Shown: positions 22,181-33,300 of the stretch, one piece after another
How positions within the stretch are numbered: the first letter of the stretch is position 1
How the letters are laid out: every line of letters begins with the position of its first letter
DNA from: Cricetomys ansorgei
Lineage: Eukaryota; Chordata; Mammalia; Rodentia; Nesomyidae
Length of the DNA: 64,000 nt
NCBI GenBank assembly: GCA_026225945.1
Contig: JAMJFZ010000597.1
Coordinates: 5,240,001-5,304,000 of the forward strand
Direction of reading: 5' to 3'
Made by a program: the position numbers and the translations under genes
Notes under the pieces: generated by a model
Database searches by the model: none
What the model saw: the letters and a program-made list of their open reading frames with translations, nothing else
Told to the model about the DNA's origin: nothing

Positions 22181-22650
22181 CAGATGATAGACGGTCCTGG
22201 CATCAAGCCAACCAGCCTTTGCCCTTCCTGTGTACAAATCCAATCCACCTCTAGGTTCCAGGTTCTTCCATCTTCAGAGTGAGGTTCTAAGTGAGATCAC
22301 ACACTCCTTCCCCTCCGTGGCTCCAAAACAGGATAGGCATTGCCCCCAGACCAACCCATGGTGGTGACCAGCATCTCTGTTCACTCATTTGCTGCTTCTA
22401 GCTCTGGAAGCTTCTAGTATTGCCTGCCTCTTCCTCCAATAGGAAAGATAATTTCTAACCAGTTTCCAACCTCTTCCTCCAGACAGACTCAAGCCAAGAT
22501 GTCTGGAACAATAAGGATCCACCTCAGGCCTCTGTCCTGACTACTGATTTAATCACAATTGAAGATCCCTGGTTAGCAAGAAGCAGAAGATAGCACATGA
22601 GGTGACAAGACTCCAGGTGTTGGATGAGAATTGGGTCTCCTATGAAGCAT

Positions 22651-22667
22651 ATGTGTGTGTGTGTGTT
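22651..22667. repeat. Short (TG)n
   Basis: Eight TG units followed by TGGG. Confidence 0.85.
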
Positions 22668-22849
22668 GGGAAGTGAGGGGGGGTTCTGACTTATACTTGG
22701 CTCTTACTTGTCACCCTCAGAGACAGCCAGGCACCTAGTGATGCAGGCACCTTGTGACGAAGGTGACCTTTAACCTACAGGGAGAGTGGCCAGGTGTAGT
22801 CTGTGAGCCAGGTGTGCCAGGACGAGCCTGGGGCTACAGGAGAAGACTG

Positions 22850-22960
22850 TTAGTCTGCCCTTGGTGCAGATGAGGAGACAAAGGTTCCAAGAGTCTGAGC
22901 AACTTGCAGTTTGCCACAGGGCTCAGCAGAGCAAAGCTGTAGCCAGAGCTCTTACTGTGC
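22850..22960 (-). repeat. MIR SINE fossil, antisense
   Basis: 'GCAGATGAGGAGACAAAGGT', 'GAGTCTGAGCAACTTGCAG' and 'CCACAGGGCTCAGCAGAG' in antisense MIR order. Confidence 0.8.
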
Positions 22961-23067
22961 TATCCTGCTATTTTAAATTTTAGCCACAGAGTTATAATGT
23001 AAATTACCAATTACAGAGCATCAGTCCATGAGGTTATCTTTAGAATTCACTCCCCACACAAAGCGAA

Positions 23068-23190
23068 AGGCATTGTTGGCATCCCATTTCACAGATGGTA
23101 AAGATAGGACTCAGAGAATTCAAGCAACTTGCTCAGATTCTCATGACAGCAGACTCCAGAGCCAAGCAAGACACGAGGTCAGGTTTATCC
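23068..23190 (-). repeat. MIR SINE fossil, antisense
   Basis: 'CATCCCATTTCACAGATGGT', 'AAAGATAGGACTCAGAGAA' and 'TTCAAGCAACTTGCTCAGAT' match the antisense MIR core. It lies about 110 bp after another antisense MIR, so the two may be separate insertions. Confidence 0.82.
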
Positions 23191-23466
23191 CGGGGAAGAC
23201 AACACCCCACGGTGCTTCTCCTGATATTCTCTCAAAGAGATACGTAGCATTGAAATAGGGAAGGCACAGCTACAACCAGCCCTGGCCTAGGGGAAAGACA
23301 AAAGAACAGATGAGGACACGGAAGGGGGTTGAGGGGGGGAGACACTCCTTCCCCATGGTCTCCAAGGTACTGACAGCCTGAGATGTTGGCAGAGATTCCA
23401 AACCACATGTGTGCATGCAGCCATGTGTAACCCAGTGTGTCACCACTCATTTGGCATGCATGCTGG

Positions 23467-23571
23467 CTACATAAAAGTATGCATGGGTTCCCACTGTCTG
23501 ACTACATAAGAGTATGCATGGGTTCCCACTGTCCGGTTACATAAGAGGATGAATAGGCTCCCGTGTCTACC
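23467..23571. repeat. 35-bp minisatellite, three units
   Basis: Units start at 23467, 23502 and 23537. The first two differ at only a few positions; the third is diverged. Each has ACATAA(A/G)AG and a TGGGTTCCC-like core. Confidence 0.9.
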
Positions 23572-24664
23572 CTCCTTGAAGCCCCAGCTCATCAGAGGTC
23601 CTCCTTAGAGAAAGTCATCTTGTTGGGAGGGGTCAGTGCTCCAAGGCTGGGACGACATACAGTTTCCACAGGATCAAATGGCCCCCACAAGGAAGCGGTT
23701 TTCAATCAGAAGAGGTTTCTGCAGCTAGAGTGCATATACTCCTTTGGGGCACAGACACTTGGTGGGGAGCATGATGGGCAGGGGCTGCCTGTGAGATGGC
23801 ATTTGAAACAATGTCCAGTCCTGAGCTGCCTGCAGAGTTGTAGTGCCCTAGGGAAGGCCTGAGTCCCAGAGGTTGCACAGCACAGTTCCACAGGAAACAC
23901 AGACCCTGCATGTCTGGGCGAGGCCCTGGCCGCAGACATCAGCAAGCAAGCAGGGCTGGGTCTCTTTCTCCCTTGCTTCGTAGCCATCTGTCATGGCTGA
24001 TACCCTGCCTAAGCATCAGCCATATGTAAGCCCTGATACACCTGGGAAGGCTGTAGGTCCAAGGAGAGCCTTGCTCAGACCCCTCTGTTTTCTGCATGGG
24101 TTATATAAAGAGGTGACTGGCATCCCTCTGCTCTAATAAATGTCAGCTCCACTTTCACAACTCCTGATGTGGCCAGGACCTGAACTCCCAAACTATTCCA
24201 CTGCCTTTTCCTCAGATGTCCCAGTGCCTCTGACTTTCAGTATCTCCAAGCTTTGTTCCCATGTCCTGTTCCAGACTCACCTCCAGCCTTCTGAGACCAC
24301 CCTGTGCCTGTTCTCTGAGGACCTGTGTTGCTAGACATCTCTGGAGCTGACCAGGGCAAGTCAGAGCCAGCCACTCCCATGCTTTAAAAGGAGAGATGGC
24401 CCACTGTCCAGTGAGTGAGCCCATAGTCTTGTCTCAGCCTTCAAGGCCTTTCTCTCACAGTTGAGGACCAGCTAAGCTGCTGGCATCATCCATCATCCAA
24501 AGCCCCAAATCCTCTGAGATTTAGCATGCAAAACTACTTGTTCCCCAAATAGAGCATGGAATCCACTACAGCAAGACCCTAAGGTTGGTCAGTGACTTAT
24601 TCTGGGGTTCTCTCTGACTTGTGATTTCTTTGGAGAGTCTTGCATGGGGCAGAAACTGAAAAAA
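23572..24664. other. Unique sequence; weak L2-like part near 24.2 kb
   Basis: No gene recognised. C/T-rich sequence at about 24180-24330 is loosely L2-like (sense) but cannot be called. Confidence 0.4.
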
Positions 24665-24860
24665 AAATCAGGTCAGATAGACAGATGAGTATGGATTAGA
24701 TGGAAGGAGAAGGAGAAGGAAGCAGAGATGAGTAAATATGGGGACGCATGTGTGGGTAGGAGGTTAGGTTGGTGGGTGGATGGGTAGACAGATGGGTGCA
24801 TGAGTGGGTAGATGGATGTGAATGGGAATAGGTAAATAGGTAGACATACAGAGACATGTT
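24665..24860. repeat. Degenerate (GGAT/GATA)n tetranucleotide tract
   Basis: Runs of GATAGACAGATG, GGTGGGTGGATGGGTAGACAG and GTAGATGG-type steps over about 190 bp; an old GGAT/GATA microsatellite. Confidence 0.85.
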
Positions 24861-26004
24861 TGAAAACTTTAATTGCCATTAAGTGTCTCCCAAGGAGGCA
24901 GGCAGCCTGACTACACATTCTGAACACAAAGCAGCTTGGCCTTCATTGTTTAAAACCAACACACTAATGTAGATCCTGATACCTCTATGGGAGATCTCAT
25001 GAAGTCTATATGAGACACTTGCAGAGAACACTGCATTAGCCCTGGACCTGAGTGTAGGCTGGGCACAAGCCACATTGATGCTGGATGCCAGTGCCATCTC
25101 ATCATCCATGGGGCAGGACCAGGTCTTCCCTGCCCATGCCTCTGCTATGGGGACAGGAACAACACTAAGTATTTCTGTCCTGCTTTGTTCAATTACAGGC
25201 TCAGTCAATGCCTCTAGATAGTAAGCGATGCAGAGATGCTTCAAAGCCAGTAGCAGCGAATGAGGCCCAGGGGACAAAGCTTCAGGTGTCTCTGCTTAGC
25301 AGGGGCTACTCCGTGTAAAGTCCCAGAGCTCTTTCCCGCCTCTGGCAGTGCCCAGATCTAAGAACTCAAAGTGACCAATCTTCCTTGTCTCCATAAGCCA
25401 AGGTCTTGCAAGCCCTACCTGCACAGCCAAAAAAAAGCTCCTAATTGATACCACCTTGAACAAGTTAAGAAGCACACACTCCAAGTGACATGAACATCTG
25501 CTTGTCCAGAGCTCTGCTCATGCCCCACCTCACCCCCAAAACCATAACATGATTTGGGTCCCTGATTCTTCACACTCCCTCCAGTCCTGTCCTTCATACT
25601 ACCAAGATGGTCTGTGTCGCTCAGCAGAGATGATCAAGCTAGGACGCCAGTCCTTGTCCCCTGACTCTCTCCCACACATCAGTGGCAGAGAGGACCTGGG
25701 ACTTGAGCAACCACAGTGCATTGTGGTGCGGAGAAATCAGGGCTCACCTTTCCCACTTCTCCTCCCAGACTCTAGAACTGCCTGCATCCTCCTGTCTAGT
25801 CACCATATAACTGAGTGGCTGATAGGTACACAAATAAAGTTGGCACAGCTGACATTCTGTATTCCCAGGGGTCTGAAGGGCTCAGCTGTGAAAGGGAGCA
25901 CAGGCTGCTGCTCTCTGTCAACTTTGTTCCTACTCCGTCCTGTTCGGCATGCCCTGGGGGACTACAGGCAGCCAGGCCTTCAAGTGGAGGGGCAGGCCCT
26001 GCCC
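24861..26004. other. Unique sequence, no feature seen
   Basis: Frames of up to 153 codons (25549-26010, plus) and 132 codons (24879-25277, minus) show no domain, no family resemblance and no repeat support. I leave them uncalled. Confidence 0.4.
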
Positions 26005-26030
26005 CTCTAGGTCACCACTCTAGGTCACCA
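26005..26030. repeat. 13-bp tandem duplication with AGGTCA
   Basis: CTCTAGGTCACCA occurs twice back to back, placing two AGGTCA half-sites in direct orientation with 7 bp between them. Confidence 0.85.
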
Positions 26031-26666
26031 AACACAAGGACAAACCTTCTCCAACTAGCACATGTTGCTATTTATCCCAGTAAGCCTCTGGTCCCTGTCT
26101 CAGGATCTCATGGGACCTGCTAAGGTCTAGACACTATCCACAGCTTTGCTCCCTATGGTACCCAGACCTGCTAGGGTCTGGACCCTCCAGGGCATCTGCA
26201 TTTGCAGCTTCAATTTCTTCAGCACACAGACCTCCTTGGGCCTCTGCACTGGCACAGAGGAGGCCCTGCAGAAGTGTCCCATCCAGTGCATAATGGCATC
26301 CCACCCTCCATCCATGATGACTTTGGACATCCAAAAGCATTCTGAATGTAAGTGAGCCAAAGGCACACCAAAGCAAGTTCATGAGCCATTGATTACTTGT
26401 CCACCTTGACCAACTCCATTTCTGTACGCTAAAAGTCTACAGTCCATGGTGGCCTCTGTAAACTCAACTCCTAGATCTCGATGCTGATGGCAGTAGGATC
26501 AGCATAAATGCACATCTTCCTTGCTGATCATGGGCATGTCCTGATGGACAATGGGTGCTTTATGCGTTCTATTGGTTGTAGTAATGTACAGATGTCTCCA
26601 GCTCATAACTTTATGACTTCCACCTTTATGATGATACAAGATTCATCAGTGTTCAGGAGAAAGCAT

Positions 26667-26669
<3 letters not shown>
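26031..26669. other. Unique sequence, no feature seen
   Basis: No repeat or gene recognised. Overlapping frames on both strands near 26127-26382 are probably chance. Confidence 0.4.
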
Positions 26670-26716
<47 letters not shown>

Positions 26717-27020
26717 ATGTGCATATGTGTATATGGATGAGCGTGCCCTCCATGTACACTCACAGAGGCCAAAGAAGGACATCAAGTGTCCTGCTCAATC
26801 GCCTTCTGCCTTCTTGCTTTGAGGCAGGGTTTCTCACTGACCCTGGAGTCAGGCTGGTGATGATCCAGCCCCAGTGACAGCCTATCTTTACCACAGCTCT
26901 AGGATCACAGGCATCAGGCAGCTGTGCCTGGATTTCTTTGTGGGTTCTTTGGTTCGGAGCCCAGGTCTTCATGCTTACACTGTAAGTACTCTTAATCTGC
27001 TGTGTCATCTCCTCAGCCCC
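26670..27020 (-). repeat. RSINE1, antisense, with (TG)22 tail
   Basis: Pure TG at 26670-26713, then 'GGCCAAAGAAGGACATCAAG', 'TGTCCTGCTCAATCGCC', 'GAGGCAGGGTTTCTCACTGA', 'CAGGTCTTCATGCTTACAC' and the closing 'GTGTCATCTCCTCAGCCCC' (complement of the head). Full-length antisense copy whose tail became a long TG array. Confidence 0.82.
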
Positions 27021-27034
27021 ATAATTCAATTTTT

Positions 27035-27300
27035 GATCACTTTCAGATTTGTGATACAGAAAGCTCATTGTGCATTTCAATGTAAGTATAGCCAGTTAAT
27101 TACATCACATAGTCAACATTTTTACTGTAAAAGGTTTTGTGCTAGATCATCTGTGGCTGATGTAAACATTCAGAGGAAATTTACAATAGGTTTGGGTTAT
27201 GCTATGATGTTTTATAGCTTCTGCATGTCAAATGCACTTTTCAGGTTATTTCAATGTATGATGGCTTTAATGGGGACACAACCCCACCTTAAGCTATGGA
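27035..27300. repeat. Tigger-like DNA transposon fossil
   Basis: 'CACATAGTCAACATTTTTAC', 'TGTAAAAGGTTTTGTGCTAG', 'TGGGTTATGCTATGATGTTT' and 'TAATGGGGACACAACCCCAC' resemble an old TcMar-Tigger-type (MER44/46-like) non-autonomous element. No transposase frame is intact; a 150-codon plus-strand frame crosses it by chance. Confidence 0.5.
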
Positions 27301-27394
27301 ATCTCTGCTTTGTATTAACTGGCTAGTTGGCAGAGACTGCTCATCAGAGCACCCAAACTATAGTTGGGTTCATAGCTGCCTAAAAAAATGAACA

Positions 27395-27800
27395 AAAACT
27401 CTCTGCCTCCCTTAAAGCTAGGTTGTAGCCACACGACAATGATCAGTACCACAGGGAATAGGAGGGCGTGATACACATCACATACTAGAACTGTCTCCAG
27501 AGGATCAGGACACGTGCCTCTCCTCCAACATTTTCCCTACACGCTGGAATGCACGCACAATGGCTGGAGCTAAAACAGCCATTTTGGTCCACAGTGCTGA
27601 GGACTAATGTTGTGAAGGGTGACATTAACAAACTCAAAAGAGCCCAGAGCCCATGACACTAAAATTGACAAGCCAGCCTCAGGCTGTTAAGTGCCAGGAT
27701 TCTTAAGTTTGGGCAATAAATACATGTCTCTGTTGCCTACATCAACATTCTATTGTGTCTTCTGCCACTTGCTGCTAAACCTGATTCTAATTAATAAGTT
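27395..27800 (+). repeat. MLT1-like MaLR LTR, sense
   Basis: 'CTGCCTCCCTTAAAGCTAGG', 'GTAGCCACACGACAATG', 'AATGGCTGGAGCTAAAACAG', 'CCATTTTGG', AATAAA at about 27716, and 'CTTCTGCCACTTGCTGCTAA' then 'CTGATTCTAATTAA', matching the order and 3' end of MLT1 LTRs. Confidence 0.6.
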
Positions 27801-28649
27801 TGGTTGCCCCAAGAAGGTTTTTTTCTCTGTATTGGTTGGTACCCAGTGCTAGACAGAGAGCCATTTTGACCCACGTGCTCTGGCCTCTTTAAGATTCTGA
27901 CCCCATCTAAATAGAATGCTAGTTCTGTTCCTTGCCCTGGAATTGGTGGAAACAAAGGTCACCTTGGTCCTTGAGTATCCTCTGCTTGTATTTCCTCTGA
28001 CCAGATCTTCTGTCTGCAGCCACTCCTACAGGTAGCACACAGTACAGGTCACTGATGGCCAAGTGCTAGTTCCTAGTAGCCACATTCCTTGAGCTGTTTC
28101 AGCTACAGCCCTGATGGCTCAGCTGAACCCCAAGTCTTGTGCCCCACCTTCTTCCCTCTGAGAGGACCTAGTCTACAGAGAGAGGCCCAAGAGGGAGGAA
28201 GACATGTGGGAAAGCCAATCCTAGGGCCCACCTTGCTTGATCCGAATCCCCCAAAAAGCCCAGCTTCCTAACATCCCGCTCTGCCATGGGATCCTTCCAG
28301 AAGACAGGGACACTTCTGTGACCCAGCAGCAAAGGCCACTGGGAGAGCAAACTTTCGTTCTTTTTACTTAAAGGCAGTCTCTGGTGGTAACCCTGAGAGC
28401 CCAGTATACAGGAGACAAGAGGCAGGGCGGGGACAGCTCGAGTAGGACACACCCAAGCAGCCCAAGCCTCCAGGGGCACAGGCTGCTCTGTCTAGACTAC
28501 ATTGTCAGCTGCTAGTTCTCCTTGGGCCCCAGACCTCAGCCTCTGTGCTTGCAGAGTTCAGGAAAAAAATGCAAGGTGACCACTAATTGGTTGTGTTGAT
28601 TTCTTTCTCTTTTTTGCATGTTAGAGCTGGGGAGGCCTTGTCCAACCTT
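27801..28649. other. Unique sequence, no feature seen
   Basis: No repeat or gene recognised. Frames of 60 and 103 codons on opposite strands overlap near 28.1-28.5 kb without support. Confidence 0.4.
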
Positions 28650-29040
28650 CAAAAGACTCAGAACAGACCTAGGTGTCCAACAACAGAGGAATGGATAAAC
28701 AAAACATGGCTTGTATACAGGATGCAATTTTAGCTGCAAAGACCAAAGTTATATCATTTGAAGGAGAATTGATGGGACTGGAGATAATCAAATTGAATGA
28801 AGTCAGTCTCAGAAAGACCAATATCATATGCTTTCTTTCATTTGTGGCTCCTAGATCTTAAATAAAATCATACGTGTATCTATGACATGGAAGTAGAAAT
28901 GAAACTGTCTAGAGGGACAAAGAGGACTAACAGGGAAAGAGAAGACTTCAGAAAAGGACAGTAAAGAGTGTGGGTAGGGGAGATGCTCAGCATGCAATAC
29001 ATACTTGTACAAACAAGCATTTAAAGGACTAAATCTGAGA
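28650..29040 (+). repeat. L1 LINE 3' end (rodent Lx-like), sense
   Basis: 'GGTGTCCAACAACAGAGGAA', 'TGGATAAACAAAACATGG', 'AATTGAATGAAGTCAGTCTC', 'AGAAAGACCAATATCATATG', 'TTTGTGGCTCCTAGATC' is the classic end of L1 ORF2 running into the 3' UTR, followed by 'ATGACATGGAAGTAGAAATG' typical of rodent L1 3' UTRs. The 62-codon frame here is a decayed relic of the reverse transcriptase C-terminus. Not capable of transposition. Confidence 0.8.
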
Positions 29041-29077
29041 AACATCCAAGCACCTCACACAGGGTTCTGAAGCCTGC

Positions 29078-29150
29078 CTTTTTTTTCTGACCTCTACCTA
29101 TCTCTCCCCTCTCTCTTTCCCTCTCCTGCACCCCCTGCCCCTCTCATCAC
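29078..29150. repeat. Polypyrimidine tract
   Basis: About 70 bp almost wholly C and T (TCTCTCCCCTCTCTCTTTCC and similar) with a few purines. Confidence 0.8.
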
Positions 29151-29361
29151 AAAACAAGGCATTCCCCAAATTTCCCTTGGTCCTCAGACTCCACATGCTC
29201 AGGACACTTAACACACAAGACTGGTCAGCCCCATGCACACGTTAGTGGATGGTTTAGAGCAGTTCAGTGCAGCAGAACCTTCTGAAAAGAAGTGTTCCAG
29301 CTCTTTGCCATCCAAGACAGTAGCTGCCAACCACAGGAAGCTCCTGAACCCAGGCAAAGTC

Positions 29362-29606
29362 GCTCATGCAACAAGTGTGGTAGCTCCTGTCTTTAATCCC
29401 AGCCCTGGGGAGGCAAAGAAAGGAACACCACTGGGGTTGAGTAACAAGATGGCTTAGCTGAATCCCAGAGCACCCAGTTCAGAGGGAGATCCTGCCTCAA
29501 AAATTGAGGTGTTGAGTGATTCAGGAAGATGCCTCACATCAACTTTTGGCCTGTATATACATACATGCACATGCACCTACACACACACACAAATACACAC
29601 AGATAC
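29362..29606 (+). repeat. RSINE1, sense, 5' truncated, CA tail
   Basis: 'AGTGTGGTAGCTCCTGTCTT', 'TAATCCCAGCCCTGGGGAGG', 'GGGAGATCCTGCCTCAAAAA' and 'GTGATTCAGGAAGATGCC', then TACATACATGCACATGC and a short CA run. The tRNA-like head is missing. Confidence 0.7.
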
Positions 29607-29932
29607 ATTCCAAATACTATAATGAGATCATTTCATTTATGTAAAAAAGAATAAGCTTTTTCTTAAGTGGGTCAGCTCAGTCTCTCTCTTTCTCTTTGAG
29701 GATAAATAAACTAAATAAAGTTGATGTCTATTTATATGTGAGCCAAACCCAGTTTATTGTCCCCTTGTTATTGCATGCATCAGAGGTGTGTTGCAGAACA
29801 AAGTGGTCTCCACCCTATCCTGAAAGAAAAACACAAGCAAGCAAAATTCCACACTCCATTCCCTTCTCCTACCAGAGGTTCTCCAGGGCCTGAGGTCATC
29901 CCAGAAGTCATGGGACAGATGCAGACTGTAGG

Positions 29933-29934
<2 letters not shown>
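29607..29934. other. Unique sequence, no feature seen
   Basis: Short AT-rich stretch then ordinary sequence; no repeat or gene recognised. Confidence 0.4.
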
Positions 29935-29973
<39 letters not shown>

Positions 29974-29983
29974 GTGTATGTGT

Positions 29984-30017
<34 letters not shown>

Positions 30018-30026
30018 ACGTGCGCG
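29935..30026. repeat. (TG)n microsatellite
   Basis: Two long TG runs joined by TGCG, TATG and GCACG steps, ending GTGCGCGGG. Confidence 0.95.
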
Positions 30027-30046
30027 GGTACATGTGCCCCAGTATG

Positions 30047-30355
30047 TAGAGATCAGAAGTCAACCCAGCAACCTTCATTTCTCAGAAGCTGTCCACTTTG
30101 GTATTTTGTTCGGTGTGAGACAAGGGTAGATGGTATGTTTGGTGTATGCGATGCATGGGCTTGTGCATGTGTGGGTGCTTGCACCCATGCACATGTGTGC
30201 AGAGGCCAGAAGAGGATGTCAGGTGTCCTGCTCTGTCACTCTCTACTCCCTTGAGACAGGCTCTCTCAGTGAACCCGGAGCTGTGCTGGCAGCCAGCAAG
30301 CCCCAGTGATCCTCCTATGCCCCCACAGCTCATGGTTTTGTCCAGATCCAAGAGC
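30047..30355 (-). repeat. Two RSINE1 fragments, antisense, in series
   Basis: First fragment (30047-30130): 'GAGATCAGAAGTCAACCC', 'CTCAGAAGCTGTCCACTTTG', 'GTGAGACAAGGG'. Second (about 30140-30355): TG-rich tail, 'GCAGAGGCCAGAAGAGGATG', 'CTCTGTCACTCTCTACTCCC', 'GAGACAGGCTCTCTCAGTGA' and 'CAGCCAGCAAGCCCCAGTGA'. Both lack the head. They match each other's layout, so either two insertions or a local duplication. Confidence 0.7.
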
Positions 30356-33300
30356 ATATATTCTGTTGGGGAAAAAAGAATCACCCCCAGCAATGACAAT
30401 AAAGGCAGACCTGGTGTGGCTCACATCTCAGGGCTGATTACAGAGCCAGGGGAGCTTCAGTGACCAAAAGCTGTGGTGTAAATGAAGTCACCCTAGAGGC
30501 AATGATGCTGGGATTCCAGCCCTGTTTCCTGGTGGCTATGGGGCAAGACATGTTCCCTTTCTGTATGCTTACTGAGAACAGGCTCATAGGAGATGTGACA
30601 CACTGAAATGTGACCGCACTGGGAGGAATAAAGATGTTCTAGGGATATCCTGTGCCCTTCCTTTTGGCCATCAGATAATTGAGACAATGGACCTCAAGAA
30701 ATGGGAAGTTCCCTAGGAGTCTCATGCAGAAAGAAGAAAAAGGCTGAAGCCTGATGCCAAATTATCCCCAGAGAGATTTCACACAGTTCTAACAATTGGT
30801 TGGACCACCTTGCAGGAGAGACTGGAGTGTCAGTGATGATTGGTCAGAGATGGGCAGGACCACACTTTAACTTTGACTGCTTAACTATGCATATCCAACA
30901 CCTTCGATTTAAACCCAAGCCTCAAGTCAGGACCCTGTGGATGGACTTGGGGCTGGGGGTAAGGGGCCTCTTTGTTTCTGTTGACAGTGTGGCCACAGTG
31001 AATAAATCTGTTCTGCCTTCCACTGTGACTAGTCTGTTTAGTTGGCCTGTTGAGGGTAGTTGGACTGTCCAAGCCTCTTAGAGATATCAGAGCCCAAGGT
31101 CTGACCCTAATAACTCTGGGAACGTAAGGACAGAGTAATTCCCTGTGACCCATTCCATTAAGCAGCTTGCATTTATCCAGAGGCTAGACCTAACATTCTG
31201 GCCTCCATGCAACTCTTCAGCCTTCTGCATAGAAGCTGGAGCCTCTTGTGTTGAGCACCCAGTCCCCTCAACTTCACAGCCTGCCTGCCTCCCAGCACTG
31301 ATATCCCCTGTGTTGCAGAGCACTCAGTTTAGGGAGCAGAGACCTCCTCAATAGGCACTGCAGGATGGCTGGCTGTGGGATCCAGATTCTACCCTATGCA
31401 TGGCTCTGTGATTTTCTTACTTGGCTGAGTTTGATCTAGACCAGCCTCCTCCCAGATTCTTCCAAACAATCTTCCTCTAAGCCTCACTCTCTTCTGCTGC
31501 TCCTTGCTGGGTGCCAAGGTCGCCTGCCATGGTCTCCGATTGCAGTTCCACAAATGTGGCCCAGAATTCCATTTAGCTTCTAGAAAATACTCAGATGCAT
31601 CCCTGGGAGCACTGGAGAAGGTTCAGCACAAGATGGAGCCACTCCTGGCACTGCCCATCTGCTTCTGTTGCCATTATATGCCGACAGCCATTCTTCTTGT
31701 GCAGTGCTCCCTCCCCTACCCAACACTGCCCTTCATAACCTCAAAAGGATAAGCCAGTTCCAGTCCAGCAGTACCAGTTTTCTGGTGGCTGACATACCTT
31801 GCTCCTGCCTGGTCTCACCTGGAAGCCCCTTTCCATCTCAGATCAGGTTCATTTGGCATCTATTGTGGAAACAGCTTCCCCCAACCACCACCAACTGTGG
31901 CAGTGGCTCCCATTCCTGCCAGTGCCCACTCAGCTACATCCTCAAGCACATGGTGGGTCCTCTTTGCCTCAGCTCAAGCCACCTACACTCAGTCTCCACA
32001 TGTCCTCTGTGACACGGCACAATCTGTGCCTGCCAGCAGATGCTCCATGGGAACAGTCAGAAGTGGGCAGGAAGAGAAGCCTGTAACTCATGCATTCAGG
32101 ATGCCCTAGACGTTCACCGGGCAGCCTCGGCACACAGTGTCTGGAGGCCTTTCGTGTAGTTAACGAACAGCTGACCACCTGATCCCTGGCTCCCAATTCC
32201 ACCAAGCATGGATTGAAAGATTAATAAAAAAAACAAACTGTGCCCACACTGAACACATGCCGGCTTTCCTGTCGCTGTTCCCTGAACAACACAGCAGAGA
32301 GACTGTTCCCACAGCATTTACAAAGAACCAGGGAGGAGAAGCCAAGATGAGTGAAAGCAGATAAGAAGATCTGTGGGGGTTCCATGCAAATGCTACATCC
32401 ACATAAGGGATGAACATCCTTTGGTTCTGCTGTCCCCGGGGATGGGGTGTTATAGGACTCATCACCTACAAACATGGTGTACAGTTACATTTGGATCATT
32501 CCCCTGGAATATGCTCAAATGTTTTGTCCACAGAACCCTATTCCAGGGAGGCTAGCCTGGAACTCAGTTTGGGAACTGGTGCTGTCTCAGCAGCTACATG
32601 CCCGATTCACTCCAGGGGCTTATCTGTATGTGTTTCCCAGTAGAGACCCTATTTAGAGGGAGGCAAGTACATCCAGACCAGGATCAGGCTCCTGCCTGTG
32701 CCCTTTGGAATGGTGCTCATTAAATCCTATCAATAGCCCAACAGTGCAAGTGAGGGGCTATCACCATTGTAGAAGTGAAGATCAAGACCCATACATGCTA
32801 AGAAGTCTAGAGCCATTAGGAGTTGAAACGTGGCTTCCAAGTGATAAGACCTGCTTTGGATCCTTGTGGGCGTACGGTTGCTTGTGTCAGGTCAGGGGCA
32901 GACTCGACTGTACCCTGACTGCCACCACTATTCATACCAGTCAAGGTGTCGAGGACCCAGGCTCTCCCTCTGGCAGCCTATTTTAGGAAGTTTAACCCAA
33001 GAACACTTTTGGATGCAGTGTAAACAATTGCCAGGAGCAGGGTTCTACCAGCTGAATACCCACTGCAGACCTCAATTATATAACCCATGTGTAAGGCAGG
33101 TCTCCATACCTAGGCAGCTATCAGCAAGGTCAAGTGAGAGTCTAGGTGACCAAAGCATCCCTGGGCTTCGCTTGCTGATGCTGATCTATCAACCTATTTT
33201 GTTCATATGAGGGAAAGCTGGTCATTCTCTGCAAAATTCCTGCCTGCATTCTACAATGCCCAACAAATGGAGTTGGATACCTGGCCATGACATTCAGTAG

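Noticed and set aside
21965..22248. Pro/His/Ser/Cys-rich minus-strand frames
   Set aside because: They are caused by the purine-rich degenerate tandem region on the plus strand.
23467..23571. Short repeats with near-regular spacing (CRISPR-like)
   Set aside because: Units are contiguous with no spacers, in a mammalian sequence; this is a minisatellite.
26874..27326. 150-codon plus-strand frame
   Set aside because: It overlaps the antisense RSINE1 head and a Tigger-like fossil, and resembles no transposase or host protein.
28673..28861. 62-codon frame that looks protein-like
   Set aside because: It is the decayed C-terminal end of L1 ORF2 running into the 3' UTR; not an intact gene.
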